This document shows, in pieces, positions 21,878 to 32,575 of a DNA stretch of 64,000 bases. The DNA comes from Bicyclus anynana (Eukaryota; Arthropoda; Insecta; Lepidoptera; Nymphalidae): the NCBI RefSeq assembly GCF_947172395.1, contig NC_069108.1, positions 4,255,501-4,319,500 of the forward strand, read 5' to 3'. Position 1 is the first letter of the stretch. Every line of letters starts with the position of its first letter. The notes beneath the pieces are model-generated. The model saw only the letters and a list, made by a program, of their open reading frames with translations, was not told the DNA's origin and did not search any database. The position numbers were made by a program, and so were the translations under genes.

Positions 21878-23023
21878 ATATGCATGTTTGTTCGTTCTTC
21901 AGTACTAAAAAGAGATCTACATTTGTAGCATTTGTTTTTATAGTTTTATATCAAAAATACACAAACATAAGCGCATGCTTGCGATTCGGCACTTTCCTCT
22001 AACACTTGAATATCATTGAGTGACCACACTTAAGATGATGCAAAAGCATCTTCAATGTGGAAACTTATAAGCTGCCTATTTTGTAATAATATTTTAAAAT
22101 TATCGATAATTACAACTCGAGAATCCCTCACACAAGCCCCCCCTTGTAAACTCTGTCGCCTGCCGTAAAAATGTACAGGCTCTTTGGGTTGGCCTGAGGC
22201 CTAGGAAGTGTTCTACCAGTAGCTTATGCTAGGAAGAAATTGGAGTTTGGCGCCTTCACTTGATTAGACCCGCTTGTGGGAAGCCCGTCGAAGGCGGAAG
22301 TAACAAGCTTTCTCATCTGGTGGTCTTCTGTGGTAGGGGGGCTAAGCCCCGGATGGCCGTGGTTTGCTGAGTCAGTCCTGATGATGGCCTTCTCAGCCTT
22401 GGCCTTTGCAGCGTTGCGGACGAACCTCAGAGCTCTGGTCAGTCGACGGAGAGCTACATACCACCTCCTGCGCAGGTGCTTCATGCTGAGACTGGTAAGG
22501 TATAATAACAACATTGTTCTCAATATTACAATTGCCAGTCCTTATATGAGCCAAACTACTTTGCATTGTGGTTTTAAGCCTGCGAAAAATTGACCAGTAG
22601 TGGGGTTGCAGTTTGAGCCACAGTTTTACTTTATATTATAAATCCTGCTAGCCACCTGCAGGTTTATTCACTATGCTTGACGTATGGTAGTTGACTTATA
22701 CAAATTTGAGATTCTTTGTAATAATTTCATCCTGGTCCTTACTGGTGGATATCTCACAGTATATATATTTGATACATTTTCCCGAATGTATTTTTTGACG
22801 TTATCTGGTGATGCTAGTCCAATGGTGCAGTCGAAAAGTTTCTCCATTTCTTTAATAACAAATGCAGTGTTGTTTGGTCCTCCGCACGATAACGGAGGTT
22901 TCCGTCCTCGTGCAGTAGAGGCCGTTTGGGTTCTGGCGTCTTGGTTAATCAGAGTCTATGTAGAGACATGGGGTCACCGCTGGCCTTTTCTATGTTTTTC
23001 TCCCAGTCTTGGGTTGCTCTGTC

Positions 23024-23425
23024 TTACAGGGTGTTTTGAATTTCTTCTGAGAGCTGGTTCAGTTCGGTCTTCATTCTAGGACAGCGAGTGATTTGCCATT
23101 TACTCCTCAGTTTCCGTTTTTGTTCAAGCAGTTGTTTGTCTCGGGCTGGGAGAGATGGCTTCAAGCCGTCGTTCGTGATGACAGTGGTGGCTTCTTTTAA
23201 AGCCTCTCGTATGGATGATGTGGTGTCCATAACGTGAGACTATTTCCTCCGGTGTAGAGGCGCTTCTGGAGGGGAAGGTCTCTTGTATTTTGTTCTCAAA
23301 TTTCTGCCAGTCCACTCTCCGTCTGGGCCGGGGTTTTGGGATTTGGGAAGAACAAACCTTTTACTGGTGTAATTTAGTGATTCTTTGTAATCTTTATATT
23401 CCTTGAATTGATTGAACATATGCAT
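23024..23425 (-). pseudogene. jockey-like LINE linker between endonuclease and reverse transcriptase
   Basis: Minus-strand frames read VDWQKFENKIQETFPSRSAS and, after a one-base shift near 23228, MDTTSSIREALKEAT, KRKLRSKWQITRCPRMKTEL and LNQLSEEIQNTL. This is the region between endonuclease and reverse transcriptase in jockey-clade polyproteins. The same frameshift occurs in the copy at 25370-26047, so both units descend from an already broken ancestor. Confidence 0.65.
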
Positions 23426-23430
23426 GTTTG

Positions 23431-25977
23431 TTCGTTCTTAAGTACTAAAAAGAGATCTACATTTCTAGCATTTGTTTTTATAGTTTTTTATCAGGAATCC
23501 ACAAACATAAGTGCATGCTTTTACAGGCTGCCTATTTTTTTAATAATGTTTTAAAATTATTGATAGTTACATCATTGTTGTTAATCTCACAATTGCCAGT
23601 CCTTATGTCAAAACCCGCAGTATTCTTCTCTCGGGCCCGTAAGGGTCCGGGGGGAGACGTGGCCTTTCTGCTCATAGCGTTAAGCCGCTACGCTACATTC
23701 ATTGGATTACTTCCGGATGGGAGTGTTTTTATTTTTCCTTTATTTATTATATTTAACTTTTCACTGGCGTAATTTAGTGCTTCTTTGTTATCTTTATATT
23801 CTTTGAACTGATTGAACATATGCAAATTTGTTCGTTCTTCAGTACTAAAAAGAGATCTACATTTGTAGCATTTGTTTTTATAGTTTTATATCAAAAATAC
23901 ACAAACATAAGCGCATGCTTGCGATTCGGCACTTTCCTCTAACACTTGAATATCATTGAGTGATCACACTTAAGATGATGCAAAAGCATCTTCAATGTGG
24001 AAACTTATAAGCTGCCTATTTTGTAATAATATTTTAAAATTATCGATAATTACAACTCGAGAATCCCTCACAAAGCAAAGGTGTGGGGGAACAGGTTCGG
24101 GGGTAGGCCTTCTTCCTGTAAACTCTGTCGCCTGTCCTAAAAACATACAGGTTCTTTGGGTAGGCCTTGGCTAGGAAGAAATTGGAGTTTGGCGCCTTCA
24201 CTTGATTAGACCCGCTTGTGGGAAGCCCGCCGAAGGCGGAAGTAACAAGCTTTCTCATCTGGTGGTCTTCTGTGGTAGGGGGGCTAAGCCCCGGATGGCC
24301 GTGGTTTGCTGAGTCAGTCCTGATGATGGCCTTCTCAGCCTTGGCCTTTGCAGCGTTGCGGACGAACCTCAGAGCTCTGGTCAGTCGACGGAGAGCTACA
24401 TACCACCTCCTGCGCAGGTGCTTCATGCTGAGACTGGTAAGGTATAATAACAACATTATTCTCAATATTACAATTGCCAGTCCTTATATGAGCCAAACTA
24501 CTTTGCATTGTGGTTTTAAGCCTGCGAAAAATTGACCAGTAGTGGGGTTGCAGTTTGAGCCACAGTTTCCACGAATGCACCCAAATAAATTTTCCAAAGG
24601 GCGCTGTTGGAATCGCTGAGTTGCAAGACTTTTTATTGATTATTTTTAGCCAAAAACGGCTCAAACTCTCCCATAACATTATTATTCCATTTAAAGTCCA
24701 CTGCCATCTTACGAAATAAACGAAGGTGGCATGCACTTTCTTAGCGAAAGTCTGGCCGCTTAGAGATTGCGTTTCTGGCAGGTCGTGATCAACTGGGCGA
24801 TGTAAGTTCTTTAGAAGAGGTGTTACCCCTCGTATCGGAAACTGGTACACCAAGAAGAGAAGTCTATCGTAAAAAACATAACTAGCCTCGTCAGCTTCGG
24901 AGAACTCTGACATCCATATTAGATGATTCATGAGTGAGTCCTCACTCTTGGTCATGGTTTGATGCGGGATATGTTTTCTGTTGCTACCTGATAGAGCCTC
25001 ATCTCTGGGCTTTCTTCTTCTTCGTCGTTACACTCTTGTCATGGTCGTCATTTATCCTTTGGAGCTAATGGTCGATCGTAAGTAAGGCTTAGGTCCACGA
25101 CGAATAATTCTATTAATAAAATATCTTGTGCTACACACAGATCTAACAGAACAGCCTGTATAAATATTCTATTACATTATATTATAAATCCTGCTAGCCA
25201 CCTGCAGGTTTATTCACTATGCTTGACGTATGGTAGTTGACTTATACAAATTTGAGATTCTTTGTAATAATTTCATCCTGGTCCTTACTGGTGGATATCT
25301 CACAGTATATATATTTGATACATTTTCCCAAATGTATTTTTTGACGTTATCTGGTGACGTGACGTGACGTTATCTAATGGTGCAGTCGAAAAGTTTCTCC
25401 ATTTCTTTAATAACAAATGCAGTGTTGTTTGGTCCTCCGCACGATAATGGAGGTTTCCGTCTTCGTGCAGTAGAGGCTGTTTGGGTTCTGGCGTCTTGGT
25501 TAATCAGAGTCCTATGTAGAGACATGGGGTCACCGCTGGCCTTTTCTATGTTTTTCTTCCAGTCTTGGGTTGCTCTGTCTTGCAGGGTGTTTTGAATTTC
25601 TTCTGAGAGCTGGTTCAGTTCGGTCTTCATTCTGGGACAGCGAGTGATTTGCCATTTACTCCTCAGTTTCCGTTTTTGTTCAAGCAGTTGTTTGTCTCGG
25701 GCTAGGAGAGATGGCTTCAAGCCGTCGTTCGTGATGATAGTGGTGGCTTCTTTTAAAGCCTCTCGTATGGATGATGTGGTGTCCATAACGTGAGACTATT
25801 TCCTCCGGTGTAGAGGCGCTTCTGGAGGGGAAGGTCTCTTGTATTTTGTTCTCAAATTTCTGCAAGTCCACTCTCTGTCTGGGCCGGGGTTTTGGGATTT
25901 GGGAAGAACAAACCTTTTACTGGCGTAATTTAGTGATTCTTTGTAATCTTTATATTCCTTAAACTGATTGAACATAT
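23431..25977 (-). mobile_element. LINE-derived block, second repeat unit
   Basis: Head-to-tail neighbour of the preceding unit: equivalent points (the MDTT codons at 23230 and 25786) lie 2556 bp apart. It carries a longer version of an unidentified frame (24335-24955, about 200 residues, with FPIRGVTPLLKNLHRPVDHD) and MKHLRRRWYVALRRLTRALR (24040-24465). It contains an uninterrupted TTAA site (23431-23450 region) that is occupied by piggyBac in the next unit. Its right end is interrupted by a solo LTR. Confidence 0.6.
25370..25907 (-). pseudogene. jockey-like LINE linker, second copy
   Basis: Longer copy of 23024-23425. It adds RATQDWKKNIEKASGDPMSL and PLSCGGPNNTAFVIKEMEKL-FDCTI, matching the stretch just before the reverse-transcriptase domain. 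It shares the one-base shift near 25785. No reverse-transcriptase core follows; the neighbouring repeat unit begins instead. Confidence 0.65.
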
Positions 25978-27724
25978 TGCAAGCCTTTATTTTGGGCCGG
26001 TTTTTGTGAAACGATTTGGATGAAATTCCTAGTGCGTCACCAGCCAAACATACAGCTTGTAGACCAGAATCTCAAATATTGCCACCGAGATTCTGGCTTT
26101 CGGATCTATACCCGTAGGAGGATGCGGGGTTAAGTAAACAAAAAAAACACTTTTACAGTAAATCACCGGTATTTGGCTTCAACCTTTTTTTACAATATAA
26201 AAGTAATGCTAAACCCTTGAGGAACCCTAAAAGGACTAAAATATTAATGGGTTAAATTACATAAAAAAAAACAGGATTTCTAAATGTTAAGTTATTTTGC
26301 ACATACTTTGTAAATAAACAGTGATAATCTCAAATATTTGTTTTATTATACCAATCCTTGGGGATTTGATGGTGTCGATATAGCGTTTGGATTTTTGTTG
26401 ACCAAACCACTGCCACGGCTAGGTATTTAAAGTGGGTCCGTCGAACAACGCACTAGAAGTTATGAATTCACATCGCTACCAGCCAAATCCACAAGGATGA
26501 TTCCATTTAAGTTCGCTTAGCAATTACACACGTTTATACTAAAGGCACAACAAACCCGTTGCATTTTAAACACTCACGAAAAAGGTCTAGTTATCTCAAC
26601 ACAAACAATCATCATATTTAAATCTTATTGTAATCTGAACGGTTTATCCGAATCACCACCAACAATTAATGTAACGCAACATTTCAAAAAAATATATATA
26701 AAAATAGAAGTTTTAGAATGACTCCATTAAATAAAAAAAAGAATAGGTACGACCTGACGTTTATGATGGACGTTGACACCACGCGGTCGCTGACCTTGCC
26801 GTTGCATTCATCCGTCCGCCATTTTGTCTGGCGGCCAGCGAACCTCCAAGATTTACGCCGCTAACAGCATGCTACTCGACGCGTGCAAATGATTAAATGT
26901 GATAGTAAACTCAGGTTCCAAAAAAAATGTTCCAAGAATGACCAAAGGTTTCAGAACCGGCGTTTCAAATGTTTACAACCAATTTACGTTTCTACATAAT
27001 AACGTGGTTGTACCAAGAAGAAGTGTGATTACATTAGGTCACGTATATAGGTTAGGTTAAATTCAGAATATATTACATTCCCATCCTCAAAAGGATATCC
27101 CGCCCTAGTTCCCAGTAGGTAGCCATCTTAACATCTCACGGGAAATTTTTATGGTTAACCGGAACTGCAAGAATTTGTCTCTTTAGCACAACAAAATTCG
27201 ATAATCACGAATGCTAACCAAATATAAATTCGAGTCTTACCAAGTATCTTACATCACTGACTCTAAGCAAATTTAATGTTTTGAAAGTCAACTACATGTC
27301 TCCAAATTTCAGCCAGCAAAAAGAAGAAACTCGAACGTGCCCGAGTATATAACGAGAAGATAACGGGACCTTCTTCATAAAAAAAAACCTCACCAATAGC
27401 AAAGCTATAAAGTTACCGATTCATCTTTCTTCCAGAATACAACCAACAAACTGCACAGATAATATGTGACATTTGTTTTTAAAATCGGTTTCGGATTCCA
27501 TACCTTTCGTTACTTGTGGAATACCTCTAACCATATATTAAGTCTATATACAGATTATAAAGCTCCAACTACTTGTCCATATTTATTTGTCTGAGCACTT
27601 TAATATAAGCGCCATCTAGCAGCGGACCTCGTAATCTCTACGAAATTCATCGATGTCGCTGCCTTTCGAAACAAACCTAGAGGTTCCAAATTTGACCACC
27701 AAAATTAAAATCCACGACGTTACA
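25978..27724 (-). mobile_element. solo LTR, about 1.75 kb
   Basis: The insert interrupts the LINE block between ATAT (25974-25977) and ATAT (27725-27728). On the minus strand it begins TGTAACGTCGTGGATTTTA and ends AATAAAGGCTTGCA, i.e. TG...CA termini with a polyadenylation signal near the end. No coding frame, primer site or second LTR is visible inside, so I read it as a solo LTR. A non-autonomous LTR element is the alternative. Confidence 0.6.
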
Positions 27725-28002
27725 ATATGCATATTTGTTCGTTCTTAACCGATTCCTTGCCACCTACATTTTTCAAATCTATTCGCCCGGGCCCCATATA
27801 AAATGTATTGACGCGTGAGTCGCGTCATTGGCCCTCCTGAATGGTGACGCACCTAGTGCGTCATTGGAACCCGGTAATGTTTTTGATACTATTTTAAGTA
27901 GTTTCAAGTATAATAATACAAAGTGAGACCTGTTACCGTGTGTTTTGTTTTATTAATTAGTTTAGTGTGCTTTAAAGTGACTATCTACGTGTCTAATAGG
28001 AA

Positions 28003-28615
28003 ATGGAAGGTAAGTTACAGATTTTCAGCATGAGTTGTAAACATTTGGCTCGAAAATCAAAGAATCTTCGTATTTTATATCAAATTGGTGACATAAAAAT
28101 ACAAGGTGATTATTTTTATACATTTCCGGCTTAGAGTGGTAGGTTTGATTCCCGGCTCTAGTAGGTAAGAGACATTTCAAAATTCTTTGAATGCAATTTA
28201 ATTTATTAGAAAATCAATGTCAGATCTTCGTTTGTCTTACAGTTTTAGACTTTTCCATATTGACCGTTCTAAATGGGCCTCCCGGTATGTTTTTTTTTCA
28301 GAAATTAGAAAACGAAAATATATTCCGGAAACGGAACAAGAGACACAGTGCGAGGATGACCAGTTATTTGAGGAGAACTCTCAATCCTGGGAATTTGATA
28401 GTGGAACAAATTATGTAAGGGATACTAGGAAGAATACAACGAAGGATAGTGCAACGTGCACAGAAAAGCAGACGGAAGATGTAAAGGCTGTGACAGTCGT
28501 GGATATGCACGGCTGCAAATATTTTGGGCAATTTGTGTCCAATGAATTACTTCGATTTAACATTACTCAAAGATATGTTATTATGCAAAATATTATAGAA
28601 ATATTAAAAAAATAA
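28003..28615 (+). CDS. small spliced second gene of the piggyBac-like element
   Basis: Exon 1 (28003-28009) supplies ATG GAA G before GTAAGT. Exon 2 (28302-28615) follows a T-rich tract ending in CAG at 28299-28301. The split codon is completed in frame, giving about 107 residues. The N-terminal part is charged (EIRKRKYIPETEQETQCEDD). The C-terminal part, FGQFVSNELLRFNITQRY followed by VIMQNIIEIL, resembles the BESS protein-interaction motif found with MADF domains, but no MADF or other DNA-binding domain is present. It lies inside the element, convergent with the transposase, about 370 bp away. Role unknown; an accessory DNA-binding or regulatory partner is only a guess. Confidence 0.6.
28125..28165 (+). 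repeat. SINE B-box remnant in intron
   Basis: GGTTTGATTCCCGGC resembles a tRNA B-box. A separate A-box-like GGCGCAGTGGTTAGAGC lies at about 28946-28962. They are too far apart to form a tRNA gene. Confidence 0.3.
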
Positions 28616-28986
28616 TTTAATTAATACATTACGAGTATGTATGTAAGATAAGGTTATAAGCAGGGGTAAATGAAAGAAATATTTAAGTTTTTGAAGATTT
28701 ATTACAAATTAAAACATATTACAATATCGTACCCACGTATGTCTATTGTTCATTTTGGTAATTAAACACTGCTTATTTGAGTGATTATTTTAATTAGGTA
28801 ATTAAGGATTTGGTTTCATAGGAACAACATAATTACTTACTTTAATTGTTTTACATGTTAGAACTGATTAATCATAGTGATCATTAATTGTACCTGATTA
28901 TTAAGAAATTCGTATATCATATATAAGCAATTATTCTACCTCCATGGCGCAGTGGTTAGAGCGTTAAATTCTCAAATCAATAATGA

Positions 28987-30651
28987 TTAGTATTTGTGAA
29001 ATGCTCTAAAACATTCCAGGCATAATCCAGGAAAACCTGGACAGTCAGGACAGCCAAACAACACATCGACTCTTTTTTTGTGGACATTAAAGCAGAGCCT
29101 GCACCGTTTTCTCATTGTTTTGCCATTTCTTTTGGGTAAATGTGCTGGCAAATGAATTCTACCCGAAACTGACGGTCGAATATTCTCTGATTTATTGGGT
29201 AACAGGTATTCAATTATTCGTAATCTAAAATCATATAAAGTTGTCTTCCTTTCTCTGTTTAAATTATAAAGGAAAAAAGAATTTAATAATTGCATCTGCA
29301 TGATGTGGATAATTACTTTTTTATACCACCTTAACGTTTTATGTTCTGCACAATAATAATTTAACATTTGGTCATGCTTGTCCACTGATCTCATAAATTT
29401 ATTGTAATTTACCTGCACTTTAGGTTTAAACGAAACGTTTCCGTATTTATTTTTTGAAAGTATGTATTCACTATTGTGTTCAGAACTCACGAAACAGACC
29501 TCCCTCTTATCTAGCCATTTTGTCACTGTTACATTTTTATTGTTATGCATAATACATGCTTCATTTTTTTGTAATTTTGTATTAATTAAATCTTTGGGAT
29601 TCCCTTTTTTATTTTGCCTTAAAGTGCCGGTTAAATATGTGTTATTATTTAATAATTCGTTGGCCATATCAACGCTTGCATAATAATTGTTTACATATAT
29701 AGAATGACCTACATTTAAATAGTTTTGAGTTAGTAAACGTAATACTTTTTTGACGTGACCACGACCACCCACTACATTATCTTGAGCCCCAGCATACAAA
29801 TGTATTTTCATGCAGATACCGTTATTTTCGGCTAACATATATAATTTTATGCCATATTTGTGAACTTTATTTTTCATATATTGACGAAATCTTAATCGAC
29901 CTGTCCATAATATCAGAGATTCATCCACAGTCAACTCTTTACTTGGATAATATATTTCTTCTAATGTTTTATTAAATATGTCAATTAATGAGCATACCTT
30001 TTTAATGCTTTCATTGCCTGGAATATTTTGAACATTCAACGCTCTTAAAATCATGAAGAATCTATTTCTTGACATGTAGTTTTTTAATGTAAAATCAAAT
30101 AAATAATGTTTTTTCCAGTAATCAGTGAGCCGATTTAATTTTATTAATCCCATTAGGAAAATAATGCCAATAAAGGTCTGGAATTCTGGCAAAGATATTG
30201 GTTTCCACCTTTTGAATCGTGTATGCCCTGTACTCGTGGATTTCAGGATTTTACCATTTGCGTTTGTACACGTTATTATAAGATCATAAAAATGATTGTT
30301 GAATAACAAATTAAAAAAATCAATTGGTTCAGTTCCGGTCATATTTTTTTTAAGACCAGGGTTGCCAGTAAACGGAATTATATTTTCAAGAGCTGGATTA
30401 CCCATGGTCCAGGTTCCTTCTTGAAGTACTTCCGCGTCTCGCAGTACTGGTTGCTCATTTTCGGTAGTAACTACCTCTTCCTCAGCCAAATCTATCCAAT
30501 CATCTTCCAAAGTTTCTCCCAGCAGTATGCCATATAAGTCCTGGTCCGTAAATAGATTCTCCTCGTCTGGAAGTATATCTCTTGGAGACTCCATTGTCCT
30601 CAAAATATTTTCTATTTCTTGTTCTGCTCTAGAAGTCGACGGTTGATCCAT
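28987..30651 (-). CDS. piggyBac-type transposase, intact frame with Asp-to-Asn at second catalytic site
   Basis: 554 residues from ATG at 30651; the ATG sits just after a T-rich acceptor (TTTTTTTAG-AACA), so a 5' untranslated exon is likely and the longer upstream frame is intron. The DDE_Tnp_1_7 core is clear: LTVDESLILWTGRLRFRQYM (first Asp), IYVNNYYASVDMANELL where the family has Asp (second site, here AAC = Asn), and NYNKFMRSVDKHDQM (third Asp). The C-terminus has the cysteine-rich zinc domain, CRLCFNVHKK and CPDCPGFPGLCLECF. The protein would bind the ends and excise at TTAA in the nucleus, but the Asn should block cleavage while leaving DNA binding. Confidence 0.9.
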   Translation of the reverse strand: MDQPSTSRAEQEIENILRTMESPRDILPDEENLFTDQDLYGILLGETLEDDWIDLAEEEVVTTENEQPVLRDAEVLQEGTWTMGNPALENIIPFTGNPGLKKNMTGTEPIDFFNLLFNNHFYDLIITCTNANGKILKSTSTGHTRFKRWKPISLPEFQTFIGIIFLMGLIKLNRLTDYWKKHYLFDFTLKNYMSRNRFFMILRALNVQNIPGNESIKKVCSLIDIFNKTLEEIYYPSKELTVDESLILWTGRLRFRQYMKNKVHKYGIKLYMLAENNGICMKIHLYAGAQDNVVGGRGHVKKVLRLLTQNYLNVGHSIYVNNYYASVDMANELLNNNTYLTGTLRQNKKGNPKDLINTKLQKNEACIMHNNKNVTVTKWLDKREVCFVSSEHNSEYILSKNKYGNVSFKPKVQVNYNKFMRSVDKHDQMLNYYCAEHKTLRWYKKVIIHIMQMQLLNSFFLYNLNRERKTTLYDFRLRIIEYLLPNKSENIRPSVSGRIHLPAHLPKRNGKTMRKRCRLCFNVHKKRVDVLFGCPDCPGFPGLCLECFRAFHKY

Positions 30652-30699
30652 TGTTCTAAAAAAATCAAATGCGAGGTGTAAGTTACATAGTTTCAACTT

Positions 30700-31312
30700 T
30701 ACGTCCCTAATTTTTTTTATTTCATTTTTTTTGTATTAACGTGCAGACTGAGTCATTACGTTTAAGAACAATGCCGCGCAACTCGTTATCGATAAAGGGA
30801 TGCCGCTCGGGCGCAAATAAATACAACAATAGCATTGTTTTTACCTTGCGTTGTACGTTTCCCTGTTTTAGTTTACTAGTCATTATACCTACTATATTTT
30901 GTTGAGCTTTTATGTTCTGGTAAGTTTGTTGTTTGTAAAAAAAACTTAACAAATAACGTTAGTTTTGTTTGATAATTTATCACAATTTAAACTTTGTTCT
31001 TCAAAAATTAAATAAAGGATTATTTATTAACAATACTGTTTAAAATAAAACTATATAATACCCACCGCTACTGCTGTCTAGTTATTAAAAAATAAGAAAT
31101 TAATATCAAAAAACTTACCACAGATGAACGGCAAGTAGATTGATTCAAATTCGATAGATTTCCCAGTAACACAAACGTAAAATCGGAGTCCAGTATCACA
31201 AGCCACAATGTCACTAATGCAAAATCACGGGAGTCCAGGTACACGCAAGCGAATGTCGTCGGTAGGGTCAAAAGTAATGAGAGCACGTCTGATGTCTGAC
31301 AAGGGCACAACA
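30700..31312. other. 5' region of the piggyBac-like element
   Basis: AT-rich non-coding sequence upstream of the transposase. It should hold the promoter and the untranslated first exon implied by the acceptor at 30655-30660. No specific promoter element is certain. Confidence 0.4.
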
Positions 31313-31323
31313 GAAGTGATCTC

Positions 31324-31649
31324 GTCATCAACCCATATTCGGCTCACTGCTGAGCTCGAGTCTCCTCTCAGAATGAGAGGGGTTAGGCCAATAGTCCACC
31401 ACGCTGGCCCAATGCGGATTGGCAGACTTCACACACGCAGAGAATTAAGATAATTCTCTGGTATGCAGGTTTCCTCACGATGTTTTCCTTCACCGATTGA
31501 GACACGTGATATTTAATTTCTTAAAATGCACACAACTGAAAAGTTGGAGGTGCATGCCCCGGACCGGATTCGAACCCACACCCTCCGGAATCGGAGGCAG
31601 AGGTCATATCCACTGGGCTATCACGGCTTTCAAGTATTCACGGATCACG
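31324..31649 (-). mobile_element. full-length tRNA-derived SINE inside the piggyBac-like element
   Basis: Flanked by the 11-bp direct repeat GAAGTGATCTC (31313-31323 and 31650-31660). On the minus strand it has A-box-like TGATAGCCCAGTGGATA, B-box GGTTCGAATCC, the body shared with 11606-11818 and 63788-64000, and a GATGAC end. As the element is interrupted by it, this insertion is younger than the piggyBac arrival or came with it. Confidence 0.85.
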
Positions 31650-31660
31650 GAAGTGATCTC

Positions 31661-32490
31661 AGAAAGGATAAATCGCCATGCGCAGGAACACTTTCGCAGG
31701 TCTACTTTACTTATACTTTACCGCGTCTAGTCACACGCTTCCCAATGTTGTAGGCACAATAAATTTGTGAAGTGAAGATAAAGAAATAAAGTCACCCTAT
31801 TTGTTTAAATATTGTAATAAATTATACTACAACTGTTAGAGACAAAAATATTTCATTCCTATCAAATTCTTTTTTGAATTTTTTTTGTGTTGTGTAATGC
31901 CATGAAAGTAGAGAGTAAGATGGAGACAGTCAACATATCTGCACCTCGTTCTCAATTTTTAAGCGAGAGTAACCGTTAGATATATATTTTATTAGCCATT
32001 TTTTACATTTTAGTGTGTGAATAATTATGGATGAATAAAAAAATATACCATGTGGTTGACCACAGATATAAGAGGTAACTAGATTTATAAAGTGTCAATT
32101 CTTTGTATTGAAACCAGCGTACCCAGGGGCGTGGCCTAAATGGCTGTTTAATATTTAGTGAAAAATGAAATATGTCACCCTTACTTTAGAGTTGAATATT
32201 ATTTATTCCTTTTGTCACAGAACAAAACAAGACTGCTAGTACATGCGCGGACACGTTTGCGATGTTCCGCACACCCGGGTGTACGCGGGCCACGCCCCCT
32301 TGATACTTCTATTGCTAAAAGCGTTAGCTTTTAGCGTTGTCTGTTCTGTGTGGTTGACGACCCCTGACAATTTAACTTTCCAAAATAATCTAGTGGCCAC
32401 TGATATTATTGTCTCTAATGTGTTATTTTTTATGTAAAATAAAAGGATTTTTGGTTTAAATTGAATAAAAAATATATTTAGTACAATTTT
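31661..32490. other. terminal non-coding part of the piggyBac-like element
   Basis: No coding signal. An inverted pair GGGGCGTGGCC (about 32125) and GGCCACGCCCC (about 32288) may mark a small nested element, but I find no matching target duplication. Confidence 0.4.
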
Positions 32491-32575
32491 CTAATGACGC
32501 GCTTGTCGCGTCATTGGCCTCCCTAAAGGTTTTTTCATGACGCGCTAGGTGCGTCATGGGCCATGAATCGGTTAA

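Larger units (their letters stand above)
19205..23430 (-). mobile_element. LINE-derived block, first repeat units, with two insertions
   Basis: Minus-strand sequence shared with 23431-25977 and 32576-34450. Shared marks include the AAGAACGAACAAATATGCAT segment, TAGATCTCTTTTTAGTACT, a frame with MKHLRRRWYVALRRLTRALR (22224-22523), and a LINE linker frame (23024-23425). A 334-bp Helitron (19644-19977) and a 1.8-kb DNA transposon (20087-21877) are inserted. Compared with the next unit, about 0.6 kb (equivalent to 24557-25170) is missing near 22620. Confidence 0.6.
27749..32571 (-). mobile_element. piggyBac-like element, 4823 bp, with two genes
   Basis: TTAA flanks both ends (27745-27748 and 32572-32575), and the termini start CCGATTC and end GAATCGG. 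Subterminal palindromic motifs repeat near both ends: TGACGCGTGAGTCGCGTCA and TGACGCACCTAGTGCGTCA on the left, ATGACGCGCTTGTCGCGTCA and CATGACGCGCTAGGTGCGTC on the right; these may bind transposase. It carries a transposase gene (minus), a small spliced gene (plus) and a later SINE insertion. The unoccupied target, gttcgttcTTAAgtacta, is preserved at about 23431-23450. Confidence 0.9.

Noticed and set aside
27040..27062. TTAGG-like telomere repeat (AGGTTAGGTTAA)
   Set aside because: Only two imperfect units inside a solo LTR; no telomeric array.
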